Assembly: GCA_021798375.1 (NCBI GenBank)
Contig: JAJZHU010000126.1
Location: 1-7,165, forward strand
Direction: 5' to 3'
DNA length: 7,165 bases
From: Pseudomonadota bacterium
Lineage (GTDB): Bacteria; Pseudomonadota; Alphaproteobacteria; Acetobacterales; Acetobacteraceae
Shown: positions 1-6,004 of the stretch, piece after piece
Numbering within the stretch: position 1 is the stretch's first letter
How the letters are laid out: each line of letters begins with the position of its first letter
Notes under the pieces: model-generated
Databases searched by the model: none
Told to the model about the DNA's origin: nothing
Seen by the model: only the letters and a program-made list of their open reading frames with translations
Position numbers and translations under genes: made by a program

Positions 1-222
1 AACCGCGGTCACAACGTCGGTGAGATTGCCCTGACCCGCTATTGCCTGCATCGACTTGCTTTCGGCGTCTTGGCCTGTGTTCACCACATCTTGCATGGCA
101 CGCTGCATCACCGAACCAAAATTGCCTAGGCCGGCACCGCCGCCTTCACCATCGCTGGTGCGTTGATAGGCGCTGAGTGCGCTTGGCGGGCGAACCACCA
201 GGGTGGAAATTGGATCGCTCAT
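1..222 (-). CDS. fliE: FliE, flagellar hook-basal body complex protein (partial; 3' end outside window)
   Basis: FliE is a small protein that joins the MS ring to the proximal rod and is needed for export of rod proteins. The first 74 codons are present, read from ATG at 222; the gene runs off the left edge. The N-terminus (MSDPISTLVVRPPSALSAYQ) is low-complexity, as is usual for FliE. The visible end, with 'AESKSMQAIAGQGNLTDVVTAV', written here as AESKSMQAIAG then QGNLTDVVTAV, matches the conserved FliE helix that normally continues into the 'AEVALQ' region. The start overlaps the flgC stop in an ATGA tetranucleotide (222-219), so translation is probably coupled. No strong Shine-Dalgarno is seen. 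It is the third gene of a flgB-flgC-fliE unit, the usual order in alphaproteobacteria. Identification rests on motif and context. Confidence 0.9.
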   Translation of the reverse strand, partial: MSDPISTLVVRPPSALSAYQRTSDGEGGGAGLGNFGSVMQRAMQDVVNTGQDAESKSMQAIAGQGNLTDVVTAV

Positions 223-626
223 TTCAGCATCCCGACGGTGCGGGTTAACATCGAACGTGTCGCTTCCATCGCATTGAGGTTGGCGCTGTAGCTGCGTTCG
301 GCTTCTTTCATATCCATCGCTTCGACAAAGCTGTTGACATTGGGCAATTTGACATAGCCCTGCGCATCGGCCGCCGGATTGGACGGATCATAGTGAGTTT
401 GAAAATCCGTGGGATCGGCGCCGATCTGCTTGACGGTGACGGTGGACACACCCAATGTCTGATCCATCGTATTTTGAAAGCTGATGGTCTTGCGGCGATA
501 AGGATCACTACCCGGCGTGCTGCCCGTGGTGTTTTGATTGGCAAGGTTTTCGGCGATCACCTGCAAACGTTCTGTCTGCGCATCCATGCCACGGGCCGAG
601 ATCGTCATGGCGGTTGAAAGATCCAT
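219..626 (-). CDS. flgC: FlgC, flagellar basal-body rod protein
   Basis: FlgC is a proximal rod subunit, exported by the flagellar type III system and assembled above FliE and FlgB. The 135-aa product has the usual family length. Its N-terminal helix (MDLSTAMTISARGMDAQTER) is followed by 'VIAENLANQNTTGS', the rod-protein 'N(I/L)AN..T' signature at about residues 23-36. The C-terminus has the typical 'VEAMDMKEAERSYSANLNAM' helix at about residues 101-120, which packs against the N-terminal helix in rod and hook proteins. AAAGGAG lies 7 nt before ATG 626 and supports this start. The gene lies 23 bp after flgB and its TGA overlaps the fliE start by 4 nt, so the three genes form one transcription unit. 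Confidence 0.96.
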   Translation of the reverse strand: MDLSTAMTISARGMDAQTERLQVIAENLANQNTTGSTPGSDPYRRKTISFQNTMDQTLGVSTVTVKQIGADPTDFQTHYDPSNPAADAQGYVKLPNVNSFVEAMDMKEAERSYSANLNAMEATRSMLTRTVGMLK

Positions 627-649
627 GGGTTTTCTCCTTTATTGATCTG

Positions 650-1027
650 CTATTTTCCAAGCGCCGTCATGAAAAATCCCATGTATTTGGTATAGAGATT
701 TTCCACCAGCGACTGCGTATCCGAGGTAGTGGCGACCTTGGCCAATTGATCGGTAACGGATACCGCATTGCCATCCATCGCCACTTCGGGGGTGAGAGCG
801 GCCTTTATTGATAGAGCACTGTCGTCGGTACCTGCCAAATGCGCGGGATCCGTGCGTGCGGGGGCCAGCACCGATTGCAACTGTGCCGCAAACGGCGTGA
901 TATCGCGCGGCTTGTATCCGGGTGTATCGGCATTGGCGATATTCTGCGCCAATACTTGTTGCCGGCGATCCACCCATGCCATGCGCGCCTGGGCCAAATC
1001 AAATAAACCAATGCCACCATTCGCCAT
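650..1027 (-). CDS. flgB: FlgB, flagellar basal-body rod protein
   Basis: FlgB is a proximal rod subunit and the first gene of the minus-strand flgB-flgC-fliE unit. From ATG 1027 the product is 125 aa. It carries 'RRQQVLAQNIANADTPGYKP', the classical rod-protein signature, at about residues 21-40, and a C-terminal helix 'ENLYTKYMGFFMTALGK'. The reading frame stays open upstream to a TTG at 1057, but ATG 1027 is preferred. AAGGTGG lies just upstream of it, inside that extension, and family members begin near a 'LFDLAQARMAWVDRRQ'-like segment. The stop is TAG at 652-650. Confidence 0.95.
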   Translation of the reverse strand: MANGGIGLFDLAQARMAWVDRRQQVLAQNIANADTPGYKPRDITPFAAQLQSVLAPARTDPAHLAGTDDSALSIKAALTPEVAMDGNAVSVTDQLAKVATTSDTQSLVENLYTKYMGFFMTALGK

Positions 1028-1071
1028 TCGTTGCCCACACCACCTTGAAGAAGCCAACTGAAGACACCGAT

Positions 1072-1090
1072 CCCGGCAATAGATGCCGGG
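1072..1090. repeat. Perfect 7-bp inverted repeat in the flgB leader
   Basis: CCCGGCA, the loop ATAGA and TGCCGGG form a GC-rich hairpin about 45 bp upstream of the flgB start, in the gap between the two divergent flagellar units. If the flgB transcript starts upstream of it, the hairpin lies in the 5' leader and could affect mRNA stability or translation. It has no U-tract on either strand, so it is not an ordinary terminator. Its function is unknown. Confidence 0.5.
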
Positions 1091-1136
1091 CAGACGCGCC
1101 CTCGGCTAGGCAGATTGCGCCCTGACCCGTTTCCAA

Positions 1137-1144
1137 ATGGTTAA
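1137..1144 (-). promoter_or_regulatory. Possible CtrA half-site (TTAACCAT) upstream of flgB
   Basis: The minus strand reads TTAACCAT about 110 bp before the flgB start. This resembles half of the CtrA motif TTAA-N7-TTAA that controls early flagellar genes in many alphaproteobacteria. The expected second half would fall on GAAA, so the full site is imperfect. A match this short can arise by chance; the divergent flagellar context is the main reason to list it. Confidence 0.25.
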
Positions 1145-1197
1145 TCGGCAGAGGCAAAATCTCACGCGTGTCACGGGGGTTTAGAAAGAGTTTGTTG

Positions 1198-1503
1198 ATG
1201 GTTTGGTCCGATGCTGTGGGCATGGATGATGGGATTTTCCTTGGTGGATTTGATGCGGCCGACCGAGCGCGCCTGGAGAAACTGCACGGCGTGGCGGTTG
1301 GCATCGTCCGTGTGTTAAATCTGGCTTTGGCGCTGACGCAATCCGGGCGCCTGGTCGATCTGAGTGGAATCGATCGCCAAGTGGGAATCTTATGCGCCCA
1401 ATCATTGGATTTGCCGCCCGCGCTGGGCCGCGAAATGGTGCCGTGCCTGCAATCGCAAATCGCCGTCATCGATCAACTCTTCGCGGCGATCAGACCTTCA
1501 TGA
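1198..1503 (+). CDS. Small conserved-looking protein encoded ahead of fliO-fliP, function unknown
   Basis: This 101-aa soluble, mostly helical protein is not assigned to a named family. It includes 'FDAADRARLEKLHGVAVGI' (about residues 16-34) and a C-terminal part with 'GIDRQVGILCAQSLDLPP', followed by an acidic, leucine-rich helix ending 'AVIDQLFAAIRPS'. Similar small helical proteins lie between flgB and fliP in related alphaproteobacteria, which is recollection and not a search. The start is uncertain: GTG 1168, ATG 1198 (AGAAAGAG 7 nt upstream) and ATG 1222 are all in frame, and none has a strong ribosome binding site. Protein-like composition, and a fliO ribosome binding site just after its stop (TGA 1501-1503), make a real gene likely. 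A flagellar assembly or chaperone-like role is inferred from position only. Confidence 0.7.
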   Translation: MVWSDAVGMDDGIFLGGFDAADRARLEKLHGVAVGIVRVLNLALALTQSGRLVDLSGIDRQVGILCAQSLDLPPALGREMVPCLQSQIAVIDQLFAAIRPS

Positions 1504-1536
1504 TTTTCAACCAAGGAGGCGGAAAAATTCCGCGCC

Positions 1537-1800
1537 ATGCCCCATTCAAACCTATATTCCCTGTTCAGCTCTTCCCTCGCCCTGACCGCCGTATTGGGTT
1601 TGATCCTGCTTGCGGCGCGCCTGTTCCGGGTCACCAATCTTGGCAATAAAACCAATCAGCGTCTGGCCCTGCTCACATCCGTCGCACTTGATACGAAACG
1701 CCGTCTGATATTGGTGCGTGCCGATAATCGTGAATTCCTGCTGCTGACCGGTGGCGGCAACGATGTCTGTGTGGCGGAAATAAAGGAGCGCGCATCATGA
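1537..1800 (+). CDS. fliO: FliO-like flagellar biosynthetic protein
   Basis: FliO is a small single-pass membrane protein that assists assembly of the FliP ring in the flagellar export gate. The 87-aa product has one transmembrane segment near the N-terminus ('SLALTAVLGLILLAARLF', about residues 13-30), a basic stretch, and a small C-terminal domain with 'LDTKRRLILVRADNREFLLL'. That is the FliO pattern of a beta-rich domain handling 'R.l.lv...n.E.ll'. FliO is poorly conserved, so the call leans on its position directly before fliP. Its TGA overlaps the fliP ATG (ATGA, 1797-1800). The ribosome binding site AAGGAGG (1513-1519) is strong but lies 17 nt from ATG 1537, longer than usual, and no nearer in-frame start exists. 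Confidence 0.85.
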   Translation: MPHSNLYSLFSSSLALTAVLGLILLAARLFRVTNLGNKTNQRLALLTSVALDTKRRLILVRADNREFLLLTGGGNDVCVAEIKERAS

Positions 1801-2531
1801 GATCGCGCCTTTTATTGGTTCTTGCTTTGCTAATGATGGTTGCGATTCCGGCACATGCGCAATCGATCAGCGTCGATCTTGGCCAGATGAGTCAAAATGG
1901 CGCCACCAGCAAATTGGTGCAGCTTATTGCCGCGATGACTGTTTTGTCGTTGGCGCCCAGTCTGCTGATAATGATCACCGCTTTTACCCGCATTGTTATT
2001 GTGCTGTCGTTGTTGCGCGGCGCCATTGGGGCGCAGGGCACACCGCCCAACATGGTGATGATCGGGCTGGCGTTGTTTCTTACATTCTTTGTGATGGAAC
2101 CAACCTTGAACGACGCCTGGACCAATGGCCTGTTGCCGTTAAGCCAGGGGAAAATATCCGATCTGGATGGCTTCGCGCGGGCAGCCCTGCCGTTTCACCG
2201 CTTTATGACGGCGAATTTGCACAATGCGGATCTGGATCTGTTTTTGAAACTCGGCCACGTCGCACCCCCTGCCACGCCCGACGACACGCCGTGGCGTATC
2301 CTGGTGCCGAGCTTTGTGGTCGGTGAACTGCGCCGGGCGTTCGAGATGGGATTTTTACTATATCTGCCATTTTTGGTGATCGACATGGTGGTCGCCAGCA
2401 TCTTGATGTCGCTGGGCATGATGATGCTGCCGCCGGCCACGGTCTCGTTGCCGTTTAAATTGATCTTTTTTGTGATGATCGATGGTTGGCGGCTGGTTGC
2501 CGGAAGTCTGGTGCAAAGTTTCAGCAATTGA
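1797..2531 (+). CDS. fliP: FliP, flagellar type III export gate protein
   Basis: FliP forms the pentameric core of the FliPQR export gate through which flagellar subunits leave the cytoplasm. The 244-aa product begins with a cleavable signal peptide (h-region 'LLLVLALLMMVAIP', AHA site near residue 21), a known FliP feature. Hydrophobic segments follow at about 45-72, 86-101, 184-210 and 217-237. Diagnostic stretches are 'APSLLIMITAFTRIVIVLSL' (53-72) and, near the C-terminus, 'GELRRAFEMGFLLYLPFLVI' (176-195) with 'SLGMMMLPP' (205-213). AAGGAG lies 8 nt before ATG 1797. The gene overlaps fliO by 4 nt. Length and motifs are complete, with no sign of damage. Confidence 0.97.
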   Translation: MRSRLLLVLALLMMVAIPAHAQSISVDLGQMSQNGATSKLVQLIAAMTVLSLAPSLLIMITAFTRIVIVLSLLRGAIGAQGTPPNMVMIGLALFLTFFVMEPTLNDAWTNGLLPLSQGKISDLDGFARAALPFHRFMTANLHNADLDLFLKLGHVAPPATPDDTPWRILVPSFVVGELRRAFEMGFLLYLPFLVIDMVVASILMSLGMMMLPPATVSLPFKLIFFVMIDGWRLVAGSLVQSFSN

Positions 2532-2534
2532 ATG

Positions 2535-2560
2535 GTTTGGCGGCATCGCCGCCGCCAAAC
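2535..2560. terminator. Perfect 10-bp hairpin between convergent fliP and the 81-aa ORF
   Basis: GTTTGGCGGC, the loop ATCGCC and GCCGCCAAAC form a perfect stem starting 3 bp after the fliP stop. The other flank is the 3' end of the minus-strand ORF at 2581. No U-tract follows on either strand, so it is not a textbook intrinsic terminator. Its place between convergent genes suggests transcript-end protection or bidirectional, possibly Rho-assisted, termination. Confidence 0.6.
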
Positions 2561-2580
2561 AAGGAACAGATCGGGGAAAT

Positions 2581-2826
2581 TTACTGAACCCGCAATTCCC
2601 CCGAAAGAACGCTGCTTTTGGCATTTTCCAACACCCGCAGAATTCCCTCGTCATCCATATTTTGCGTGAGCAATCCCAAGGCGCCGCCCAGCAGCGCCGA
2701 GGCGACCAACGCAACGTCGATGTCCTTGCCCACCAGAAATTCGATCGCCTTGTCGATCACCGCGCCGGCATAAGAAAGAGCTTCGACCTGCTCTTCTTCA
2801 CAGTTGTTACCACAATTCTCGCCCAT
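2581..2826 (-). CDS. Unrecognised 81-aa protein with N-terminal CxxxC, coupled to the Atm1-type ABC gene
   Basis: The family is not recognised. The protein starts MGENCGNNCEEEQ, with two cysteines spaced CxxxC and an acidic patch. A predicted helical region follows with a short hydrophobic, glycine-rich stretch 'VALVASALLGGALGLL' (about residues 38-53), and it ends in a charged helix ('DDEGILRVLENAKSS'). ATG 2826 is chosen because AAGGAG sits about 6 nt upstream and because the start lies one base after the ABC transporter stop (TGAAATG), a typical coupled arrangement. The frame stays open upstream, but that part only shadows the ABC gene. The cysteines and the link to an Atm1-type exporter suggest metal, iron-sulfur or thiol biology; this is inference. 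Confidence 0.75.
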   Translation of the reverse strand: MGENCGNNCEEEQVEALSYAGAVIDKAIEFLVGKDIDVALVASALLGGALGLLTQNMDDEGILRVLENAKSSVLSGELRVQ

Positions 2827-2827
2827 T

Positions 2828-4693
2828 TCAGTCTCCTTCGCTCGGCGCGATCGCTTCCGCCTGCTCTTGTTGCTGTACTTCCCACATGCGGGCGTACAAA
2901 CCATCCTGCGCCAACAACTCGTAATGGTCGCCGCGTTCGACAATTTTTCCATCGTTCAGCACAATGATCTCGTCGGCATCCACCACGGTGGAAAGCCGGT
3001 GTGCAATCACCAAAGTGGTGCGCGATGCGGCCACTTCACGCAGTGCCGTCTGAATTTCCTGCTCGGTGCGCGTATCCAGTGCGCTGGTGGCTTCATCGAG
3101 AATCAGAATGCGCGGATTTTTCAAAATCGTCCGCGCAATCGCCACACGCTGTTTCTCGCCGCCGGATAATTTCAGGCCACGTTCGCCGACTTTGGTTTTA
3201 TAACCATCCGGCAAACGTAACACGAAATCATGCACCTGCGCTGCCTTGGCGGCTTCCTCGATTTCAGCTTGGGTCGCGCCAGGACGGCCATAGGCGATGT
3301 TGTATCCGATTGTGTTATTGAATAAAACGGTATCTTGCGGCACCACGCCGATCGCTTGACGCACGCTATCCTGGGTAAGATCGCGGATATCCTCGCCGTC
3401 GATGCGAATTGCGCCTTCATTGACATCGTAGAAACGAAACATCAGACGCGAGATGGTCGATTTTCCCGCCCCCGTCGGCCCGACAATGGCGAGTTTCTTG
3501 CCGACTGGAACGTAAAAACTGATTCCCTTTAGAATTTCGCGGTCGGGACGATAGCCAAAATGCACATTATCAAATGTGACCGATGCGGCATCATGCACAC
3601 TTTTGCGCGGCGGAACCTGTTTGGCATGCGGACGATCCGCGACTTCTTGCGGCACCATCAGCAAGCGGAACATCTGTTCCATATCGATCAGGCCCTGATT
3701 GATCTGGGCATAGACAAAGCCGATGAAGCTCAGCGGCTGATAGAGCTGCGTGAGATACATCGTAAGCGCCACGAAAGCGCCGACCGTGAGCGTGTGCGCC
3801 ACCACAGCGTGCGCCGACAGCCACATCACCAGCGTCAGCGCGCTGACAATGATCGCCGCCTGTCCGATGTTAAGCCCATTGAGCGAAACGGCTGCCTGCA
3901 CCGCGGCCTTTTCATAACGCGCCTGGGATTCATCAAAGCGCCGGGTTTCGTGGCGCTCGTTATTGAAATATTTGACGGTCTCGTAATTGAGCAGACTGTC
4001 CACCGCACGATTGCTCGATTCAGAGTCCATCTCGTTCATTTCCCGGCGGAAGCGAACCCGCCAGTTGGTATAAACAAAAGTGAACACCACATAAAAAATC
4101 ACGGCGCCCACGATCACCGTCGCGTAAATCCAGCCGTATTTACGACCCACCGTCGCACCCGCCAGCACCAGCGCCAGCACGGTCGGTATCACGTTAAACG
4201 TGACCATGCGCAACACCATCTGAATGCCCTGCACCCCGCGATCGATGGCACGCGACAAACCGCCGGTCTGACGATCGAGATGGAACCGAAGCGACAGGCT
4301 GTGCATATGCACAAAGGTCTCGACCGCAACCTTGCGCACCGCGCGTTGCTGCACCGCCGAGAACAGCGCATCGCGCAATTCGGCGAAAGCGGCCGCCGAC
4401 AGTCGCAAAATACCAAAAGCCGCAATGAGCGCCGCGGGTACCCCCAACTGATGGGCCGGACCGGTCTTGGCGCCGAACCAATCCACCACCCGCCCCATCA
4501 CCAGCGGTACCATGTTGAGCGTAGCCACGGAGGCAACCATGAAGATCAGCGAGCCCACCATCGACAGCCGCGCCCACAGCATACCCCTGGGCCATAAATA
4601 AGGCAGCAGGGACCTGATGGTCTGAAGCGCGGTGCGCCCCTGCCCTGGAAGACTGTAATTGGGAGTGCCGGAGAGAGGAGGATGTGGTCGCAT
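2828..4693 (-). CDS. Atm1/ABCB7-type ABC half-transporter (fused membrane and ATPase domains)
   Basis: This is a homodimeric inner-membrane exporter of the Atm1/HMT1 family, whose members carry glutathione conjugates or persulfides for metal detoxification and iron-sulfur cluster supply. At 621 aa it is full length. The membrane domain covers about residues 40-335, and a motif typical of Atm1 proteins, 'NYETVKYFNNE' (236-246), is followed by 'SLNGLNIGQ' (270-278). The ATPase domain has Walker A GPTGAGKS (405-412), Q-loop Q453, signature LSGGEKQ (509-515), Walker B ILILDE (529-534) and H-loop H565. Thus ATP hydrolysis looks intact. N275, Q278, R212 and R216 fit positions I recall as glutathione contacts in the Novosphingobium homologue, but the usual 'YREIRQ' motif reads YAQINQ at 328-333. 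ATG 4693 has no clear ribosome binding site, yet conserved sequence ('LLPYLWP') begins soon after it. Confidence 0.95.
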   Translation of the reverse strand: MRPHPPLSGTPNYSLPGQGRTALQTIRSLLPYLWPRGMLWARLSMVGSLIFMVASVATLNMVPLVMGRVVDWFGAKTGPAHQLGVPAALIAAFGILRLSAAAFAELRDALFSAVQQRAVRKVAVETFVHMHSLSLRFHLDRQTGGLSRAIDRGVQGIQMVLRMVTFNVIPTVLALVLAGATVGRKYGWIYATVIVGAVIFYVVFTFVYTNWRVRFRREMNEMDSESSNRAVDSLLNYETVKYFNNERHETRRFDESQARYEKAAVQAAVSLNGLNIGQAAIIVSALTLVMWLSAHAVVAHTLTVGAFVALTMYLTQLYQPLSFIGFVYAQINQGLIDMEQMFRLLMVPQEVADRPHAKQVPPRKSVHDAASVTFDNVHFGYRPDREILKGISFYVPVGKKLAIVGPTGAGKSTISRLMFRFYDVNEGAIRIDGEDIRDLTQDSVRQAIGVVPQDTVLFNNTIGYNIAYGRPGATQAEIEEAAKAAQVHDFVLRLPDGYKTKVGERGLKLSGGEKQRVAIARTILKNPRILILDEATSALDTRTEQEIQTALREVAASRTTLVIAHRLSTVVDADEIIVLNDGKIVERGDHYELLAQDGLYARMWEVQQQEQAEAIAPSEGD

Positions 4694-4736
4694 GGCGCAG
4701 GATGTGGCATGTCAGAGAGAATTTTAAAAGGACGCG

Positions 4737-5507
4737 ATGATGAAACTTGTCCAGTTTCTTCACCATTTCAATGCTTGTAATACGGCGACCCTGCCCGGAG
4801 CCCGCCGTTTGGTGCGATTCCGGGGCGATTTGGTGGGGTATGTCGCCCCCGCTACCCTGATGGCACTTGGCCTGCCGGATCAGAACCTGGACGTGCCGGA
4901 TCAGGAAACCTTCGATCGTTATGCCCGGATTCTGTGCCAAGGCGGCGCGCATCGCTTTCGCGACGAAGCGTTCGACGTGCGCAACGAGGCGGGTGCGGTG
5001 GTGGCTACACTCGATCGTGGCGCCCTGCCCTTGTTCGGCATTCAGGCCATGGGGGTGCATATGAATGGCCTGGTGCGCGGCGCGAACGGGTGGAGTCTGT
5101 GGATCGGCAAGCGCAACCCCAACAAGCTGTTGGACCCCGGCAAACTGGATCACCTGGTGGCCGGAGGCGTGCCGGCGGGCATGGATCCGGACGCGGCGCT
5201 GATCAAAGAGGCCGCCGAAGAAGCCGGGATTCCCGGCGAATTGGCGGCCCAGGCACGGCGTGTGGGCGAGATTCGTTATAATATGGAGCGCCCCGAGGGT
5301 CTGCGCCGCGATGTGCTGATCTGCTACGATCTGCTGCTGCCGGGTGATTTCATTCCCGTGCCGGTGGACGGCGAAGTGATCGGATTCGAGCTGTGGCCGA
5401 TCGCCCGGGTGATCGAGACAGTGCGCGATACCGATCAGTTCAAGTTCAATGTTAATTTGGTGTTGGTGGATTTGTTTGTGCGATTGGGGTTGGTGGAGCG
5501 GAACTAA
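4737..5507 (+). CDS. DUF4743/Nudix hydrolase (thiamine-diphosphate-damage type)
   Basis: This 256-aa protein has an N-terminal DUF4743-like domain (about residues 1-115) and a C-terminal Nudix fold. The Nudix box spans about residues 143-165. It keeps the metal-binding core EAAEEAGI (158-165), but has Met where the consensus first Glu stands (149) and Lys for the Arg before the Glu (157). As I recall, both are common in this subfamily. Characterised plant and yeast (YJR142W) relatives remove a phosphate from oxidised thiamine diphosphate analogues, a metabolite clean-up role, and that is the best functional guess here. AAGGA lies 4 nt before ATG 4737 and 7 nt before the next in-frame ATG 4740, so either may be used. 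The start is 43 bp from the divergent ABC gene. Confidence 0.88.
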   Translation: MMKLVQFLHHFNACNTATLPGARRLVRFRGDLVGYVAPATLMALGLPDQNLDVPDQETFDRYARILCQGGAHRFRDEAFDVRNEAGAVVATLDRGALPLFGIQAMGVHMNGLVRGANGWSLWIGKRNPNKLLDPGKLDHLVAGGVPAGMDPDAALIKEAAEEAGIPGELAAQARRVGEIRYNMERPEGLRRDVLICYDLLLPGDFIPVPVDGEVIGFELWPIARVIETVRDTDQFKFNVNLVLVDLFVRLGLVERN

Positions 5508-5520
5508 TCGGGTCGCCGTT

Positions 5521-5751
5521 TTATTTGAAACCCCGTTCCGCGCGGCTGAAATTGCTGAAATGTCCTTCCTTGGCCGCCTGCGCGCGGCCGGAGCGGATGA
5601 TACCGGCCGATTTTCCATCCGGCGCGGGGCAAGACAACAGCCGTTGCAATTCCTGGCCATGGCAATCCGAACAGGTCGGCTTGGCGTCGTAAGCGACCAG
5701 CAATTCTTCGGTAGCGCCGCACGAAGGGCAAGAAAAATAATAGAGTGGCAT
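5521..5751 (-). CDS. FmdB-family zinc-ribbon protein
   Basis: This 76-aa protein begins MPLYYFSCPSCGATEELL, the typical FmdB opening 'MP.Y.y.C..CG..fE'. Four cysteines, C8-x2-C11 and C27-x2-C30, form a zinc ribbon, followed by 'QRLLSCPAP' and a basic, unstructured tail ending GHFSNFSRAERGFK. FmdB proteins were named from a putative regulator in a methylotroph's formamidase/acetamidase locus; their general role is unknown. ATG 5751 is chosen because the family starts there, although the frame stays open upstream to 5859. No convincing ribosome binding site is visible. It converges with the Nudix gene with only 13 bp between the two stops and no terminator. Confidence 0.88.
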   Translation of the reverse strand: MPLYYFSCPSCGATEELLVAYDAKPTCSDCHGQELQRLLSCPAPDGKSAGIIRSGRAQAAKEGHFSNFSRAERGFK

Positions 5752-5851
5752 TGTCGGATTCCGGCCAAAATACACATCGAGACAATCCAAGCACAAAACG
5801 CGCCAAGATAAATTCCGGTGTGAAATTGCGAAAATTGACCCAATCGCGACG

Positions 5852-5867
5852 TGTCGCAATCATGACA
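5852..5867 (+). promoter_or_regulatory. NifA-type upstream activator sequence (TGT-N10-ACA)
   Basis: TGT, ten bases (CGCAATCATG) and ACA match the core NifA binding motif. The preferred internal T of the fuller form TGT-N4-T-N5-ACA is displaced by one base. The site lies about 50 bp upstream of the -24/-12 element at 5918, a little closer than the usual 80-150 bp. Its significance comes from standing in line with a sigma-54 promoter and nifU/nifS remnants; alone, the motif is short enough to occur by chance. Confidence 0.6.
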
Positions 5868-5889
5868 AATTGTCGGTATCCTGTATAAT
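5862..5889 (+). promoter_or_regulatory. Possible sigma-70-type promoter overlapping the NifA site
   Basis: ATGACA (5862-5867) and a perfect TATAAT (5884-5889) are separated by 16 bp and point rightwards. The -35 box shares its ACA with the putative NifA site, and the small inverted repeat GACAA-A-TTGTC (5864-5874) overlaps it. In an AT-rich regulatory stretch such a match may be accidental, so this is an alternative to, or a later addition beside, the sigma-54 promoter. Confidence 0.3.
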
Positions 5890-5917
5890 TTCCGTTGTAA
5901 ATAAATCTGTTAAAAAC

Positions 5918-5933
5918 TGGCACGGCAATTGCG
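5918..5933 (+). promoter_or_regulatory. Sigma-54 (RpoN) -24/-12 promoter of a former nif operon
   Basis: TGGCACGGCAATTGCG matches the RpoN consensus TGGCACG-N4-TTGCW at every fixed position except the last. GG and GC have the required spacing. Transcription would start near 5944, reading into the nifU and nifS remnants. Together with the NifA-like site upstream, this has the layout of a nif operon promoter. It appears intact although the genes behind it are not. Confidence 0.82.
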
Positions 5934-5942
5934 CATAGTCCT

Positions 5943-6004
5943 TGGCAAAACGAAGCGGGGGCTTTTCATAATCCACCTTACCAATGGCGCGCGTAATGCA
6001 GTGA
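5943..6004 (+). other. Possible shredded 5' and middle parts of nifU
   Basis: One frame from TGG 5943 reads WQNEAGAFHNPPYQW. Its 'FHNP' recalls the NifU N-terminus 'MWDYSEKV.EHFYNP.N.G'. A second frame from 5977 begins LTN, like the 'LTN.QRI' that precedes the NifU C-terminal domain. Each resemblance is only a few residues and would not stand without the neighbouring nifU fragment. A perfect 6-bp hairpin with a GAAA loop (5997-6012) lies at the junction with the recognisable part. No intact gene occupies this stretch. Confidence 0.3.

Noticed and set aside
999..1469. 156-codon minus-strand frame opposite the small flagellar ORF
   Set aside because: It overlaps the start of flgB in another frame and covers the intergenic control region; its composition is not protein-like, while the plus-strand frame fits the fliO-fliP operon.
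3560..4597. 345-codon open frame on the plus strand inside the ABC transporter gene
   Set aside because: It is antisense to the transporter membrane domain and rich in His and Arg, the usual antisense shadow in a GC-rich gene.
5571..5588. GGCCGC-CTGCGC-GCGGCC hairpin as a terminator between the Nudix gene and fmdB
   Set aside because: It lies inside the fmdB coding sequence, has no T-run, and is likely a product of GC-rich codons.
4194..5843. 549-codon open frame on the minus strand spanning fmdB, the Nudix gene and part of the ABC transporter
   Set aside because: It runs antisense to the Nudix gene and out of frame with both fmdB and the ABC gene, all of which have clear family motifs. Its translation is His/Arg/Gln-rich with no recognisable domain.
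5752..5859. N-terminal extension of the FmdB-type protein
   Set aside because: The frame is open, but FmdB proteins begin with MP.Y at 5751 and the extension includes part of the putative NifA site.
5835..5889. TTGACC paired with TATAAT as a promoter
   Set aside because: The spacing of 43 bp is far too long; ATGACA at 5862 with a 16-bp spacer fits better.
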